Source: an uncultured Saprospiraceae bacterium
GTDB lineage: Bacteria; Bacteroidota; Bacteroidia; Chitinophagales; Saprospiraceae
Direction of reading: 5' to 3'
Length of the DNA: 64,000 nt
Assembly (NCBI GenBank): GCA_937923485.1
Contig: CALDUE010000031.1
Location: forward strand, 1 to 64,000
The notes beneath the pieces were generated by a model. It searched no databases, had not been told where the DNA came from, and saw only the letters and a program-made list of their open reading frames with translations. Both the position numbers and the translations under genes were made by a program. Shown piece after piece: positions 53,871-64,000 of this stretch; position 1 is the first letter of the stretch, and each line of letters starts with the position of its first letter.

Positions 53871-55333
53871 GCAGGTCGCGGTATTAAGTCTGCGGCAATT
53901 TTGGCGGAAAGTAAAGCTAAAGGAACACCACCTCCAGGGTGAACGCTTCCTCCAACAAAGAATAAATTTTTAAATTGCTTGCTTTCATTGCGATGGCGAA
54001 AAAATGCGGCAAATTTTGAATTTGAGCTCGTCCCGTATAGTGCGCCTAAGTACGAGCCCGTATCTTCTTGAATACCTGGAGGAGTCCACGTGCGCTCAGT
54101 TTCAATAGCCGAGCGTAAATCTTTAGACATGACTTTTGAGAGTTTAGAAATGGTGTGCTCTCTAATTCTTTTGATTTCTTCTTGCCAATCTTGGCCTCGA
54201 TCATAGGGAGCATTAACCATTACGAACCAATTCTCTGTGCCTGCTGGAGCCTCCCCTTCGATGTACTTTGATGTCACATTTACATAGACCGTAAAGTCAT
54301 CGGCGATCGACCCAGATTGAAGGGCTTCAAATTCAGCTTTGTAGTCGTTCGCGAAAAAGATATTGTGTAGCCCTAATTCATCAAAGTCGCCTCGAACTCC
54401 CCAATAGAAGATAACAGCACTGGTTGATCGCTCCTGTGCTAGCGTGCGTTTAGGAAGTTTGACATCCTTGATCAAATTTTGATAGAAAAAGTGAACGTCC
54501 GAATTATTGATGAGAAGATCCGCTTTGTGCGTTTCACCATTTTCTAGCTCCACCGCTGTGACTTGGTCTCCTGAGTGTTGGACGTTTGCAACAGGCTTAT
54601 TGAACTGAAAGCGAACTCCTTGACGCTCGGCGAGGCCCACCAAAGATGCGGTGATGTCAAACATTCCTCTTTTCGGCAAAAAGGTACCAATGAGATGTTC
54701 GAATGTAGGAATAACCGTCAGAATACCAGGCGCTTGATATGGGTTGGAGCCATTATACGTCGCAAAACGATCGAAGAGTTGTACGAGTTTTGGGTGCTGA
54801 AGCTGGCGCTTGTTAACCTCATGCATGGTATCGTTAAGATCCATTTGAGTGAGGCGTGATAGCGCCGCTAAGACGTCTTTGCTCAGCCAAGTATTCAGTT
54901 TATGAAGTGGTTTTTCTAAAAACGTCCTACCACTGTAGATATACTTTTTTTCTGAGGCTTTGAGTGCTTTGAGCACAAGGTCTGCATCGACATCAAAGAC
55001 AGCCGCCGCCTCTTTACTAAACAGCTCAGGGTCTGCATATGCGACTAGCCGATCGTTATCATCCCAAAAATAGCGACAAACAACTTCTTCTCGTTTGTAG
55101 TGAAAATGATCTTTCGGGTTTTCACCACAAAGCTCAAAAAGTTCGTCAACATACTGAGGCATCGTGAACAAGCTCGGGCCTCTATCAAATCGATACCCAT
55201 CTTGCTCGAAAGAAGAAAGCTTACCTCCAGGACCATTAGATGATTCAAATACGGTAACTTCGTATCCTAATTGAGAAGCCCTAATAGCTGCTGCTATACC
55301 CCCAATTCCCGCTCCGATAACGATTGCTCGCAT
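53867..55333 (-). CDS. crtI: Phytoene desaturase
   Basis: AIVIGAGIGGIAAAIRASQLGYEVTVFES..PGGKLSSFEQDGYRFDRGPS; C-terminal GGSVHPGGGVPLALLSAKIAADLI. Confidence 0.93.
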   Translation of the reverse strand: MRAIVIGAGIGGIAAAIRASQLGYEVTVFESSNGPGGKLSSFEQDGYRFDRGPSLFTMPQYVDELFELCGENPKDHFHYKREEVVCRYFWDDNDRLVAYADPELFSKEAAAVFDVDADLVLKALKASEKKYIYSGRTFLEKPLHKLNTWLSKDVLAALSRLTQMDLNDTMHEVNKRQLQHPKLVQLFDRFATYNGSNPYQAPGILTVIPTFEHLIGTFLPKRGMFDITASLVGLAERQGVRFQFNKPVANVQHSGDQVTAVELENGETHKADLLINNSDVHFFYQNLIKDVKLPKRTLAQERSTSAVIFYWGVRGDFDELGLHNIFFANDYKAEFEALQSGSIADDFTVYVNVTSKYIEGEAPAGTENWFVMVNAPYDRGQDWQEEIKRIREHTISKLSKVMSKDLRSAIETERTWTPPGIQEDTGSYLGALYGTSSNSKFAAFFRHRNESKQFKNLFFVGGSVHPGGGVPLALLSAKIAADLIPRPA

Positions 55334-55390
55334 CGAGGCAAAGTACGCGTAGCGAGGTTTAAAATAAGTAAAACTTTCGCTTTAATCGCT

Positions 55391-58300
55391 TTAGGATTCC
55401 GACTGCTTGCTCTCAAGATGGTCGTGAGGCTCCACAGCCATTGCCAACGGCAACTCTACATAAAACTGAGTACCTACGCCAGGTTCTGTTTCAAACCAGA
55501 TGCGCCCTCCAGCTGCTTTTACAATGTCGCGGCATATGGCAAGGCCAAGGCCCGTGCCTGAGCTTTTCGTAGTAAACTTTGGGAAGAATACTTTTTCCTG
55601 CATTTCTTCTGGAATTCCCGTGCCATTGTCAGTTACTTCGATCAATGCGAGCGCTCCTTGATGCTTGAGGTTAACTCCAACACGACCGCGTGTCTCTTCT
55701 GGAATTGCCTGAATCGCATTCTTGATGAGGTTATTTAAAACTCGCATCAGAAGTTTCTTATCTGCCATTATTTCATAAGAAAATCCTTTTTGTGGAGTCT
55801 CGATGTTAAGCGAAGAATCTACGTCCTCTTCCAAGAACAAGTCGTGTACGGACTGGACAAGTTTATTTAATTCAAATAGTGAATTTTCAGGCTCTGGCAT
55901 TCTGGCGAACGTTGAAAATGTAGTTGCTATCGTAGCGAGATTATCAATCTGCTCAATGAGTGTATGACTTACTCGTTTGATGAGACTTTCAACTTCTTCA
56001 GGGTCTCTTCCTAAGGCGTGCCTGAGGTATTGAATGCTCAGTTTCATCGGCGTGAGCGGATTTTTAATTTCATGGGCTACTTGCTGAGCCATTTCTCGCC
56101 AAGCAGATTCTCTTCTGGCATTATCCAGTTCTTTTGCTGAAGATTCAACTGTCGAGAGCATGGTATTAAACTCACCAATTAAGTCGCCAAGTTCATCTTT
56201 GGCTTCCCAAACAATAGGCTCAATTTTTTCATCCAACTTGAATCGACGGATTTTTGCTCCTAATTCTGAAAGCGGTCGGGTAATAGAATTTGCTACCGTA
56301 ATGGCAATAACCCCGGCAATAAGCAAAAGGAATACATATACGTTGAGCAAGGTGCCCATGAATGAGCTTACATCGTCGCGTAAGTCTCTTTCCTTGGTAT
56401 AGTAGGGCAGTCCCATGTAGGCGATGGTTATTCCTTCTGGCATCCTTACAGGGACGTATGCTGTCCTGTAGAAGAGATCACCTACGGACTCTTGTTGAAC
56501 CGCTTGAGATAAGCCTCCCTTTGCAAGCATTTGATACCCAAAAGATCCCATCTTTGGTGCAATGACACCTCGTTTGAAAATATCTGGTTCCGACGTCGAG
56601 ATTAGGTTGCCATTAAGGTCATAAAGATTGATGTCCATTCTATGTATTTCTGAAATAGGTTTCAGAATACGCTCGAGCGATGGTTGATCAATTTCTGTCA
56701 GCTCACTTAAGAGGTGTATTTCGTGTTCGGTGTTACGTAGGATTCCAGCAACTTTTCTATTTAGACGATTATCGTGATACGCATCTGTTGAGTTGTGGAA
56801 GTATAATTTTGTTACATATCCAATCATACCAAAGCTCAAAAGGACTAGCGTCACAATTCCTACTTGAATCTTTGTCTTTAGATTTGGTTTGCCAAGCCAA
56901 GTAATGTCAATTGCGGTAGGGAGTACATTGACATATGTATTGACAAAAGACATGGCCAACGTCAAAATAATGCACCAAACAAAGAGGTAACTAAAAAGCG
57001 ACATCGGTCGCAAATACCCTCCCATATCTTTACCGATTAGGACGTACGTCTCATTGTTGCCAGCATAAAGAACATTCGAGTACTGGGAATTTGTTACCGA
57101 GATGTGATTCCCTGGTAAAGGAAGATTGGGCAGCCTCAAGGTTTGCGGATGTTGGCCTCCAGATTGTTCTACGAGCTTTCCTTGTCGATAGATTGCATAA
57201 TCGTATTCATCCAACATTGGTAGATGTCGGTAGCGTTCTTCTTCAAATAATTCAGTAAAAATTCGGGAAGCTGGCCTTTGCGAGTGTTCGAATTCTATGA
57301 ATAGGCCTCGTGTAGCCCCTCGAATTAACTCGCTTTCGAGATGGATGAGGTAAACGAGTCGCTTCCCATCAAGGAGTTCGTACCTGATGTGGTCATCTAT
57401 TTTATTGGCTTCCGCAAAACGCTCGGCCGCATTACGCGCTTCAACCGAGGTTCTACCTTTAAGGAAAGTACTGTCGGTTGAATAATCATATCCCCAAACG
57501 CGGTCCTGATAGTTGTTATAGAGGTACCCTTGATCAACAAGCATCCGCTCTAAAGGGGGCTTAAGGTCTCTCATGCTGACGATGTCAGAGTCTTCCGCTA
57601 AAATCTCTTGCAACGCTATATCGCTCCGCAACGAACTGACATAAATTTTAAGCCCTGCTTCTGCAGTTGTATCTCTTGGTTCACTTAATACTTCGGCATA
57701 TTCGGTACGCTTTATTAAATCTTTTTGTTCGTTGAACGTAAAGAGTAAAGCAGAAGAATACATAGCTAGAACGACCAACCAGAAAAATAGCCAGAGCACG
57801 TTGGCCTCTCCTGAGTCAATAAACATATCGTAAACCAGTACGAAAATGATGGATCCGAGATAAAAATGAGGTATTGGAAGTGGGCTCCCTATCGCAAGAA
57901 TTATCGGTAACGCTACTCCCATGGCTCCGAGTAAACTCATCGCTCGAGATTTCTTGCTTAGGCCAATTTGGGCGATCCCAAGCATGAGTCGGTGAGAAAA
58001 TAAGAACGTTCCGAAAATGAGGATCAGCATCGCCAGCACCGCAAGCATACTGAAGGAGTCAAGCTCAATAATATTCTTAAAATTAAATCTTAGGTCGCTT
58101 CTAGTGACCACCTGCTGAAAAGCATGTGTTAGGGCGAAAGAACTTAAAACGATGGTCAAATAATGAGCTCCAGTAATTAACCATTTTCTTAGCTCTGTTT
58201 TGGCACTCTGATCAGGTAAGATGTAGTGCCTATGGAAGAAAGTGACTAACCATAATACTACAAGTACATTGAGGAGTAGACCGCCGAGAGATCCAGACAA

Positions 58301-59305
58301 TACGGGCGTCTGAAACATTCTAGAAAACATTCCCAAGTCTGTAAATTGATCAGACCAGCGAGACGCAACCATCAGGCTTCTGCCAAGGACCACTCCGGAG
58401 ACGATTGTGATGCCTCCAGCCCATGGTCCAACTTTTTCTTCAACCTTTACCGCAAGGTTATTAAGAAGAACTCCAGAAACTCCAAAGCCAGCGATGTAGA
58501 GTAATAGGAGGAGTGCTTGATATCTCCAATCATTGAATTTGCGCGTGTTGTGTAGATATGTTACAACTTCTCCAGAGCTTGATCGAATAGGAAAGGCTGT
58601 TGGGACTTGACATAGATCTACAGCCTCAGGAATGTTAGGATGATCTGTGAAGGTGTTATTAAGATGCTCGGAGTTGAGCGTATATGCATTCTTTATGGGT
58701 ACAAGCGAAACGATATCAAACGTGCGTTCATCAAAAAGTTCAACCTCACTATGCTTGATGACATAATAGCCGTTCTTGTGTCGCCTGAGTTGTAGTTGAG
58801 GCAATCTAGAAGGGGTAAAACTTTCTGGGAGAAAAACTCGATTATTTGTCCATAAGACTAGTGAGTCACGTTCGTAGACGCAGAAATTATATGGTCGTTG
58901 CGATAGGGCTAGAATTCGATCAGCATCTGCTTTTTGATCATCGGCAGATAGCTTTTTTAGTCCATAAACTTGTCGTCTCAGGAAGGCTGAGTCTCTTGTC
59001 AAGTTATCAATTTCGCCCTCATGTTGTTGAAGCGTCAATTCGACGTCTTCTGCGTATGACCTGAGGTTTGCTCCTTCGCTGAAGAGGAAATTGAGGCTAA
59101 ATACACCAACAAGAATGAGCCCTCCAAGCGCGACGAACGCATGGTTTTGCCAACGGGTTAGCCATTCTGAACTTCCAATAGCTGGATTTTCAGCATCTGG
59201 GCTTTCAGACTGTTTTTGAAGCCAACTGTAAAATTTTTGAAGAGATTCTTTCACAAAAGTGTATTCGCACTTATTCCTTACGGATTTGGGACGAAAATGT
59301 GTCAC
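55391..59305 (-). CDS. Large multi-TM sensor histidine kinase (HAMP-HisKA-HATPase, NtrY-like)
   Basis: WREMAQQVAHEIKNPLTPMKLSIQYL; NNLIKNAIQAIPEE; GTGLGLAICRDIVKAAGGRIW. Confidence 0.9.
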   Translation of the reverse strand: MTHFRPKSVRNKCEYTFVKESLQKFYSWLQKQSESPDAENPAIGSSEWLTRWQNHAFVALGGLILVGVFSLNFLFSEGANLRSYAEDVELTLQQHEGEIDNLTRDSAFLRRQVYGLKKLSADDQKADADRILALSQRPYNFCVYERDSLVLWTNNRVFLPESFTPSRLPQLQLRRHKNGYYVIKHSEVELFDERTFDIVSLVPIKNAYTLNSEHLNNTFTDHPNIPEAVDLCQVPTAFPIRSSSGEVVTYLHNTRKFNDWRYQALLLLLYIAGFGVSGVLLNNLAVKVEEKVGPWAGGITIVSGVVLGRSLMVASRWSDQFTDLGMFSRMFQTPVLSGSLGGLLLNVLVVLWLVTFFHRHYILPDQSAKTELRKWLITGAHYLTIVLSSFALTHAFQQVVTRSDLRFNFKNIIELDSFSMLAVLAMLILIFGTFLFSHRLMLGIAQIGLSKKSRAMSLLGAMGVALPIILAIGSPLPIPHFYLGSIIFVLVYDMFIDSGEANVLWLFFWLVVLAMYSSALLFTFNEQKDLIKRTEYAEVLSEPRDTTAEAGLKIYVSSLRSDIALQEILAEDSDIVSMRDLKPPLERMLVDQGYLYNNYQDRVWGYDYSTDSTFLKGRTSVEARNAAERFAEANKIDDHIRYELLDGKRLVYLIHLESELIRGATRGLFIEFEHSQRPASRIFTELFEEERYRHLPMLDEYDYAIYRQGKLVEQSGGQHPQTLRLPNLPLPGNHISVTNSQYSNVLYAGNNETYVLIGKDMGGYLRPMSLFSYLFVWCIILTLAMSFVNTYVNVLPTAIDITWLGKPNLKTKIQVGIVTLVLLSFGMIGYVTKLYFHNSTDAYHDNRLNRKVAGILRNTEHEIHLLSELTEIDQPSLERILKPISEIHRMDINLYDLNGNLISTSEPDIFKRGVIAPKMGSFGYQMLAKGGLSQAVQQESVGDLFYRTAYVPVRMPEGITIAYMGLPYYTKERDLRDDVSSFMGTLLNVYVFLLLIAGVIAITVANSITRPLSELGAKIRRFKLDEKIEPIVWEAKDELGDLIGEFNTMLSTVESSAKELDNARRESAWREMAQQVAHEIKNPLTPMKLSIQYLRHALGRDPEEVESLIKRVSHTLIEQIDNLATIATTFSTFARMPEPENSLFELNKLVQSVHDLFLEEDVDSSLNIETPQKGFSYEIMADKKLLMRVLNNLIKNAIQAIPEETRGRVGVNLKHQGALALIEVTDNGTGIPEEMQEKVFFPKFTTKSSGTGLGLAICRDIVKAAGGRIWFETEPGVGTQFYVELPLAMAVEPHDHLESKQSES

Positions 59306-59338
59306 TCATCTTTCAGCGCAAATGCTCACATTTGTACT

Positions 59339-59704
59339 GTACAGGTGCTGGGGTAATCCGTCGCGTCTCGTAAGAGGTGAGGAAAGTCCGGACAACGTAG
59401 GATAGTGTGCCGGTCGAAAGCCCGGAGGGTAGGGTGGAAACGCCTTACTTATGGAAAGTGCCACAGAAAGTAAACCGCCTCGTTTCGAGGTAAGGGTGAA
59501 ATCGTGCGGTAAGAGCGCACGCTGATTGGGAGCAATTTCAATCGGAGGTAAACCCCACACGTTGCAATGCCACGCAGTACGTGTTTTGCCGAAAGGTGAA
59601 AAGCGGCGGTCCGTCGCCAGAGCATAAGCTCTCACGTGCGGGTAGGCAGCTTAGATAAATGACGGATCACGACAGAATCCGGCTTATCGCCCTAGCCCTG
59701 TACG
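59339..59704 (+). ncRNA. rnpB: RNase P RNA (bacterial type A)
   Basis: P1 pairing GTACAGG/CCTGTAC; GAGGAAAGTCCGGACAAC; GGTAAACCCCACACG; ACAGAATCCGGCTTATCG; followed by T6. Confidence 0.95.
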
Positions 59705-59744
59705 TTTTTTCAAGTTCAGCCCGAGGCACCCGTATTTAATAAAG

Positions 59745-59758
59745 GCTTTCGCCAAAAC
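59745..59758 (+). repeat. Iterated motif GCTTTCGCCAAAAC, exact (intergenic, rnpB/porV)
   Basis: Exact 14-mer. Confidence 0.9.
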
Positions 59759-59760
59759 AA

Positions 59761-59795
59761 AAAACCCGCTCATCAACGTGTGAAGAGCGGGTTTT
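59761..59795 (-). terminator. Intrinsic terminator downstream of porV
   Basis: AAAACCCGCTC...GAGCGGGTTTT; T-run follows on - strand. Confidence 0.75.
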
Positions 59796-59822
59796 GCCGA
59801 AAGGTCAAAAGACAAAATAGTC

Positions 59823-61064
59823 CTATAAATCTACTCCTTCAGGAGTATCAGAGTCAAACAAGTAACTCAGGCCAAATCGAAGCGTGTTATCAAGAGGATT
59901 TCGAACGCTAGTTGTTGGAATTAAGTAGCTGAAATCAAGCCCTAAAACATTGTATTTGAGCCCTACACCGAGTGTTAGGTACTTACGACCTCCTTTGGTG
60001 TTACTTTCATTGAAATAGCCTGCGCGTACTGCAAACTGATCTGCGTACCAATATTCAGCTCCAATGGAGAGGTTGATTTCGTCTAGCTCCTCGCTGAACC
60101 CTCCTTGAGCATCGCCAAAACTATTGAAAAGCCCTTCAATAGGACTTTGATCAAGGTAGTCTGGACGTCCGTTCATAGGATCTACATCTACCGCATCTAC
60201 GCGAGGACTAGGAACTAGAAGCTTATTAAAGTCTACGGTAAACGTGAAAGAGTTGAAATCATCAAAATACGTTTGTAGTGATGATCCAAGCGAAAGGTTG
60301 GTAGGGATAAAGTCTTTGGCAGTAGAGTTGGTGTAGGTAATCTTTGCTCCGATGTTACGAATGTTGGCACCTGCTCGTAAAGTTGAGCTATTACCAATAG
60401 ATACGTCCGTCTTATAAGTAATTCCGATGTCTGCAGCGCCTGAAGTTCCGTTACCAATGATATCGGTTTCTCCTGGAACTTGAAGTCCAGAAGCTAGGCT
60501 AGAGAGGATGAATCGACCTGCGATACTCGCACTCCATTCGTCTGTGAGCTTACGAGAGTAGCCACCAGTGATTGCCATCTCATACGGCTTGCCATTGCTG
60601 ATTGGCTGACCGTTTTGATCAGTAAATTGAATACTCCCTAATGAGAAATAACGCAAAGATCCGTAGACTACCTGAAGATCGTCTAGTCGACCGTACCCTG
60701 CTAGGTTGGCGAGGTAAACGTCGTTTAGGTTCAATGCGCGCAACCAAGGAGTGAAAGTTGCTTGGATTTCGAATGGACGCTCAGAGAATGCGAGTGCCGA
60801 ACCATTGAAGTAGGTAGACGCTGCTGTCGGTGAAAGTGCAACACCCGCATCTCCCATCGCAGCCGATCTAGCATCAGGAGAAATGGTAAGAAAAGGGACT
60901 GCCGTCTGGATCGTTGTAATACAATCTTGGCCTGTGACAGGATTTATAAAGTTACCTGATCCTGGAGGTTGTTCGACACAGTTTAATACCTGCGCTTGGG
61001 CGAGAACTGCTCCTAAAAGGGTTAGGGCAGTAAATGTAAGCCTAGACAGTTTGACAATTTTCAT
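59823..61064 (-). CDS. porV: Type IX secretion system outer membrane protein PorV
   Basis: AVPFLTISPDARSAAMGDAGVALSPTAASTYFNGSALAFSE; downstream of porU. Confidence 0.92.
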   Translation of the reverse strand: MKIVKLSRLTFTALTLLGAVLAQAQVLNCVEQPPGSGNFINPVTGQDCITTIQTAVPFLTISPDARSAAMGDAGVALSPTAASTYFNGSALAFSERPFEIQATFTPWLRALNLNDVYLANLAGYGRLDDLQVVYGSLRYFSLGSIQFTDQNGQPISNGKPYEMAITGGYSRKLTDEWSASIAGRFILSSLASGLQVPGETDIIGNGTSGAADIGITYKTDVSIGNSSTLRAGANIRNIGAKITYTNSTAKDFIPTNLSLGSSLQTYFDDFNSFTFTVDFNKLLVPSPRVDAVDVDPMNGRPDYLDQSPIEGLFNSFGDAQGGFSEELDEINLSIGAEYWYADQFAVRAGYFNESNTKGGRKYLTLGVGLKYNVLGLDFSYLIPTTSVRNPLDNTLRFGLSYLFDSDTPEGVDL

Positions 61065-61209
61065 AGGGTGCGGTTTGGACCGTTTTTTAGGCAGCGCGAA
61101 TGTAAGAGCTTCTTTATAGTATAGAAGTACATTAGTTAATCGTTCAAAGGGCAGATGTTATTGCCGTGTCCTAACGTTTTGATAACGTTTGCAGAAATAG
61201 GGTAGTAGA

Positions 61210-64000
61210 TCATTTGAGTACTACTAGGCGCTCGAATCCACTTTCTCCAGAACGTTCTGCATCTTCCGTCTGAAGCTTCACCTTATAGAGATACACTCCT
61301 CTAGCAAGTTCTTGGCCAAACATGTCTGTTCCATCCCAAGCGATGCAGTCGTCGTTTCCAAATCTAAATCCATCTGCAACTCCTTCATGGCGAAGGCTTC
61401 GTACTAAACGACCAGATGTCGTGTAGATATCAACTTGGACTTCAACGAACTGCCCAGCAGCGGTGTGTTCAAATTGAAAGCATGTAGCATCCACGAATGG
61501 GTTGGGATAGTTCAAGACTCTCCTAAGTGCGACACCTGGGTCATTGCTGACTACGAATTGCGTCGTCCCAACCCCGGTGTTGTTTGAAAGGTCCCAAGCT
61601 CTGACTTCAAGCTCATATTCTCCTTCAGGCAAGTCGAAAAGAGGATAACGCACCTCACCACTTCTGTAATCGTCTGCGCTTGCTTGATAAAAATCATTGA
61701 GAACAAAATTGCCGTCTTGGCCACCTCTGAGCGTAGCTGAAAGATCGTGCCCGATGCTAGTACCGCTCACATTAATACCAAAATCATCGCTCAACTTGGC
61801 AAGGACGATGGGGTCTTCGGAGGTTAAGGCTCCAGAAACAAATGCATCGCTGCCCATGAAGACTTCTACTAAAGGTGGAGTATTGTCAACTACAGAGCTC
61901 GCAGCTAGGCCGTCTACGAAGAAACCGGTGAAAAGACCTCCACCATCGCGTCCATCAGGAGAATAGGCATACATGCTCAACCTTCCGAGTCCACGTGACA
62001 CACTCATATCTTTCGGCAGTCTGAACTGAGCTGTCCACTGTCCATTGGTTACAGTAGCTCTTCCTTTAAAGAGTGTACCGCCCTCCGCTTGATATGCTCT
62101 AACGCTACTACCAGCATCTTGTCCAAGGGTTTGTAGCGATCTATTTTTATCAAAAATGGTAAGAATTACCTCACCATTAAAATCGTTAATGGTTGAGCCG
62201 TCCAGATCTGTAACGACACCCTCAATACTGACTTCTTGAAGCGGAGCGACAGAAAATGTGTCGGTAGAGGTAGCCACCACGAGACTGTCGAATTTTGTTA
62301 GTTCAACATTCAACCTTGGTACAGCAATCTTCATAGCTGGATCTCCAAAGAGCGAATATTTGAGGTTGTTCTGGACGTTTCCAGAGGTCCCAGTTTTAGC
62401 AAGGTTGAGCAATTCACCCATGCCTAGATCTCTGGTCAACGACTTATTAAACAGATTCAAGTGTGTTGAATTGGTCAATTGCTTGTTTGCGTTTGTAAAT
62501 ACAGGTCTAGTCGTACTTACAGATGCAACCGCACCACCTTCTCTTTTGAAAAGGACTAGTTCTCCTGCTACAGTTAGCTGGGGATCGTCAAATCCGGTGA
62601 AGGTGCAGGTTGCGGTAATTAAAATAGGGAATGAATTACGCGTGTTCCACTTTTCAATATCGGGTGCGTTGAGAATTCTTTCTTGAGCCCATCCTCTTGG
62701 ACCACCGTGGCCCAAATAGCTAGTAGTGAGGTTTCCAAGAAACATGTTTTGATTGATCGCATCTGCAGCTCGTGGAATTCTAATTCCTCCTGGAGTTGGT
62801 ACTTGCTCGAAAGCGTCTGCGTAAATTTTCACCTGATTAAGCTCTGCAAAACGAACAGCGTTGAGCATCGCGATTTCGTCCATATCCTTCAGGTGGCTAT
62901 CGCTGTCTTCATCGTCGGCCACGTAAACGTTTCGCATTCTCCACTCTCCGAGCAATGAAGGGTCAGTGTCGTAACGGATTATTTTGTCAATAAGCGCATC
63001 AGTTTGGGAAACAGTGTTCCCAGGAATTCGACCTACAGCGATATCGACTAGGCCGTCTGGGTAGGAACGTGTGTCCCGTCCGTCGCCTTGCGTAACCAAG
63101 ACATAGTAGTCGTCGGTTGGAAAAGCTGTTACCTCATGATTGTAAGCGCTTGTTTGATATGTTGGAATGAGGTTCCCGCCACGCTCGATAATGTTTCTTG
63201 GGTCGTAAGTGCCATCTCCGATTAAAGCGAGGTAGCGAAAGTTGGGGTTGCGATCGAACAGCATTTTAGCAAATGTTCTAATCGCGGTAGGGTCAAATCT
63301 GCCGCCTCCAAATTCGTCGGCGACACGATCCATGGACACAACTTCAACATTGAAGTTGTCGTGAGATCTCCTGTGTTCTCCCAGACGATTAGCGGGACTT
63401 TCTAATCCTTCACCGTAGATAATGAGCATGTCTACGTTGCTCAATGCATGCAGATTGCTGTTTTCTACCTGTCCTAGATTCTCTGGCGTAGTGTAATTAC
63501 GAGTAGGGTCAAAAGCCACAAATTCACGTGGTGTGCCGTCAGCTTCTTGCACGTAGGCAAACTTGCCGTCGGAAAGCGTTACAAGCTTTTGGGCTAAAGG
63601 ATCAGAAATATCTAGCACTTCAAGATTTGTAGGTCCTGAAACCTCGTAGCCGTAAAGCCCCGATGGAGCGTGTGATGCTGAACGGAAGAATAGAGGAGAT
63701 TCTGCTAAGGTTAAACTACAAGGGTACGTGATCTGGACATAGTCAAGCCACCCAGGATTACTCTCGAGGTTGCCAGGGTAAGAAACTTCAAGATCGATTA
63801 CATTCGTCTGTAGGGATAATGGAGCTGTTAGGGTTGCATCGTGGGCAAAGGGTCTATTCGCATCTGAGCGTGTGCCTGAAGTAATAAAGGGACTATTAAA
63901 ACCTTGACCATTAACGCTTACGTTAAAGCGTGAGTTAGATGTGAGGGACGAAGCTGCGAGTCGGGCCGTTAGTTTTCCTGAGGTGTTAGGTACAATCTCT
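61210..64000 (-). CDS. porU: Type IX secretion system sortase PorU (N-terminal part beyond window)
   Basis: DMLIIYGEG, GDGTYDPRN, ITATCTFTGFDDP (gingipain-type Cys site); - frame open past 63618 to window edge. Confidence 0.9.
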   Translation of the reverse strand, partial: EIVPNTSGKLTARLAASSLTSNSRFNVSVNGQGFNSPFITSGTRSDANRPFAHDATLTAPLSLQTNVIDLEVSYPGNLESNPGWLDYVQITYPCSLTLAESPLFFRSASHAPSGLYGYEVSGPTNLEVLDISDPLAQKLVTLSDGKFAYVQEADGTPREFVAFDPTRNYTTPENLGQVENSNLHALSNVDMLIIYGEGLESPANRLGEHRRSHDNFNVEVVSMDRVADEFGGGRFDPTAIRTFAKMLFDRNPNFRYLALIGDGTYDPRNIIERGGNLIPTYQTSAYNHEVTAFPTDDYYVLVTQGDGRDTRSYPDGLVDIAVGRIPGNTVSQTDALIDKIIRYDTDPSLLGEWRMRNVYVADDEDSDSHLKDMDEIAMLNAVRFAELNQVKIYADAFEQVPTPGGIRIPRAADAINQNMFLGNLTTSYLGHGGPRGWAQERILNAPDIEKWNTRNSFPILITATCTFTGFDDPQLTVAGELVLFKREGGAVASVSTTRPVFTNANKQLTNSTHLNLFNKSLTRDLGMGELLNLAKTGTSGNVQNNLKYSLFGDPAMKIAVPRLNVELTKFDSLVVATSTDTFSVAPLQEVSIEGVVTDLDGSTINDFNGEVILTIFDKNRSLQTLGQDAGSSVRAYQAEGGTLFKGRATVTNGQWTAQFRLPKDMSVSRGLGRLSMYAYSPDGRDGGGLFTGFFVDGLAASSVVDNTPPLVEVFMGSDAFVSGALTSEDPIVLAKLSDDFGINVSGTSIGHDLSATLRGGQDGNFVLNDFYQASADDYRSGEVRYPLFDLPEGEYELEVRAWDLSNNTGVGTTQFVVSNDPGVALRRVLNYPNPFVDATCFQFEHTAAGQFVEVQVDIYTTSGRLVRSLRHEGVADGFRFGNDDCIAWDGTDMFGQELARGVYLYKVKLQTEDAERSGESGFERLVVLK

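Noticed and set aside
59306-59635. 109-aa ORF on the - strand
   Set aside because: Covers the 5' half of rnpB on the opposite strand; the RNase P RNA signatures explain the sequence.

Overview
64-kb chromosomal window from a Bacteroidota genome. A Saprospiraceae/Lewinella-like source is inferred from the type IX secretion (T9SS) genes and C-terminal sorting domains, TAnnTTTG-type promoters and gene order. Main contents: (1) a MoxR ATPase / DUF5691-like / DUF5682-like module on the - strand (1-7564), interrupted by a divergent ~3-kb two-gene insert; (2) atpD-atpC; (3) a 1987-aa T9SS-secreted multidomain protein with three lamin-tail-like repeats; (4) housekeeping and envelope genes (radical SAM, pth, porQ, GGGP synthase, rsgA, flippase, lolA, GH3-like, thioesterase); (5) the complete str-S10-spc-alpha ribosomal superoperon (rpsL to rplQ, 29.8-48.6 kb); (6) carA, eno, ftsB/divIC-like, sucD; (7) a carotenoid cluster; (8) a large NtrY-like histidine kinase; (9) rnpB; (10) porV and the 3' part of porU. 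The main unexplained signal is a short iterated DNA motif, GCTTTCGCCAAAAC. I count 12 exact copies (6 per strand) and at least 6 one-mismatch copies. It occurs in all reading contexts (peptides AFAKT, VLAKA, LSPK) and between genes, and exact copies are absent from the ribosomal superoperon, where only degenerate copies sit in spacers. This resembles HIP1-, uptake- or Chi-like genome-wide motifs and I cannot assign it to a known family. All calls come from reading the sequence and the supplied ORFs; no database searches were run.
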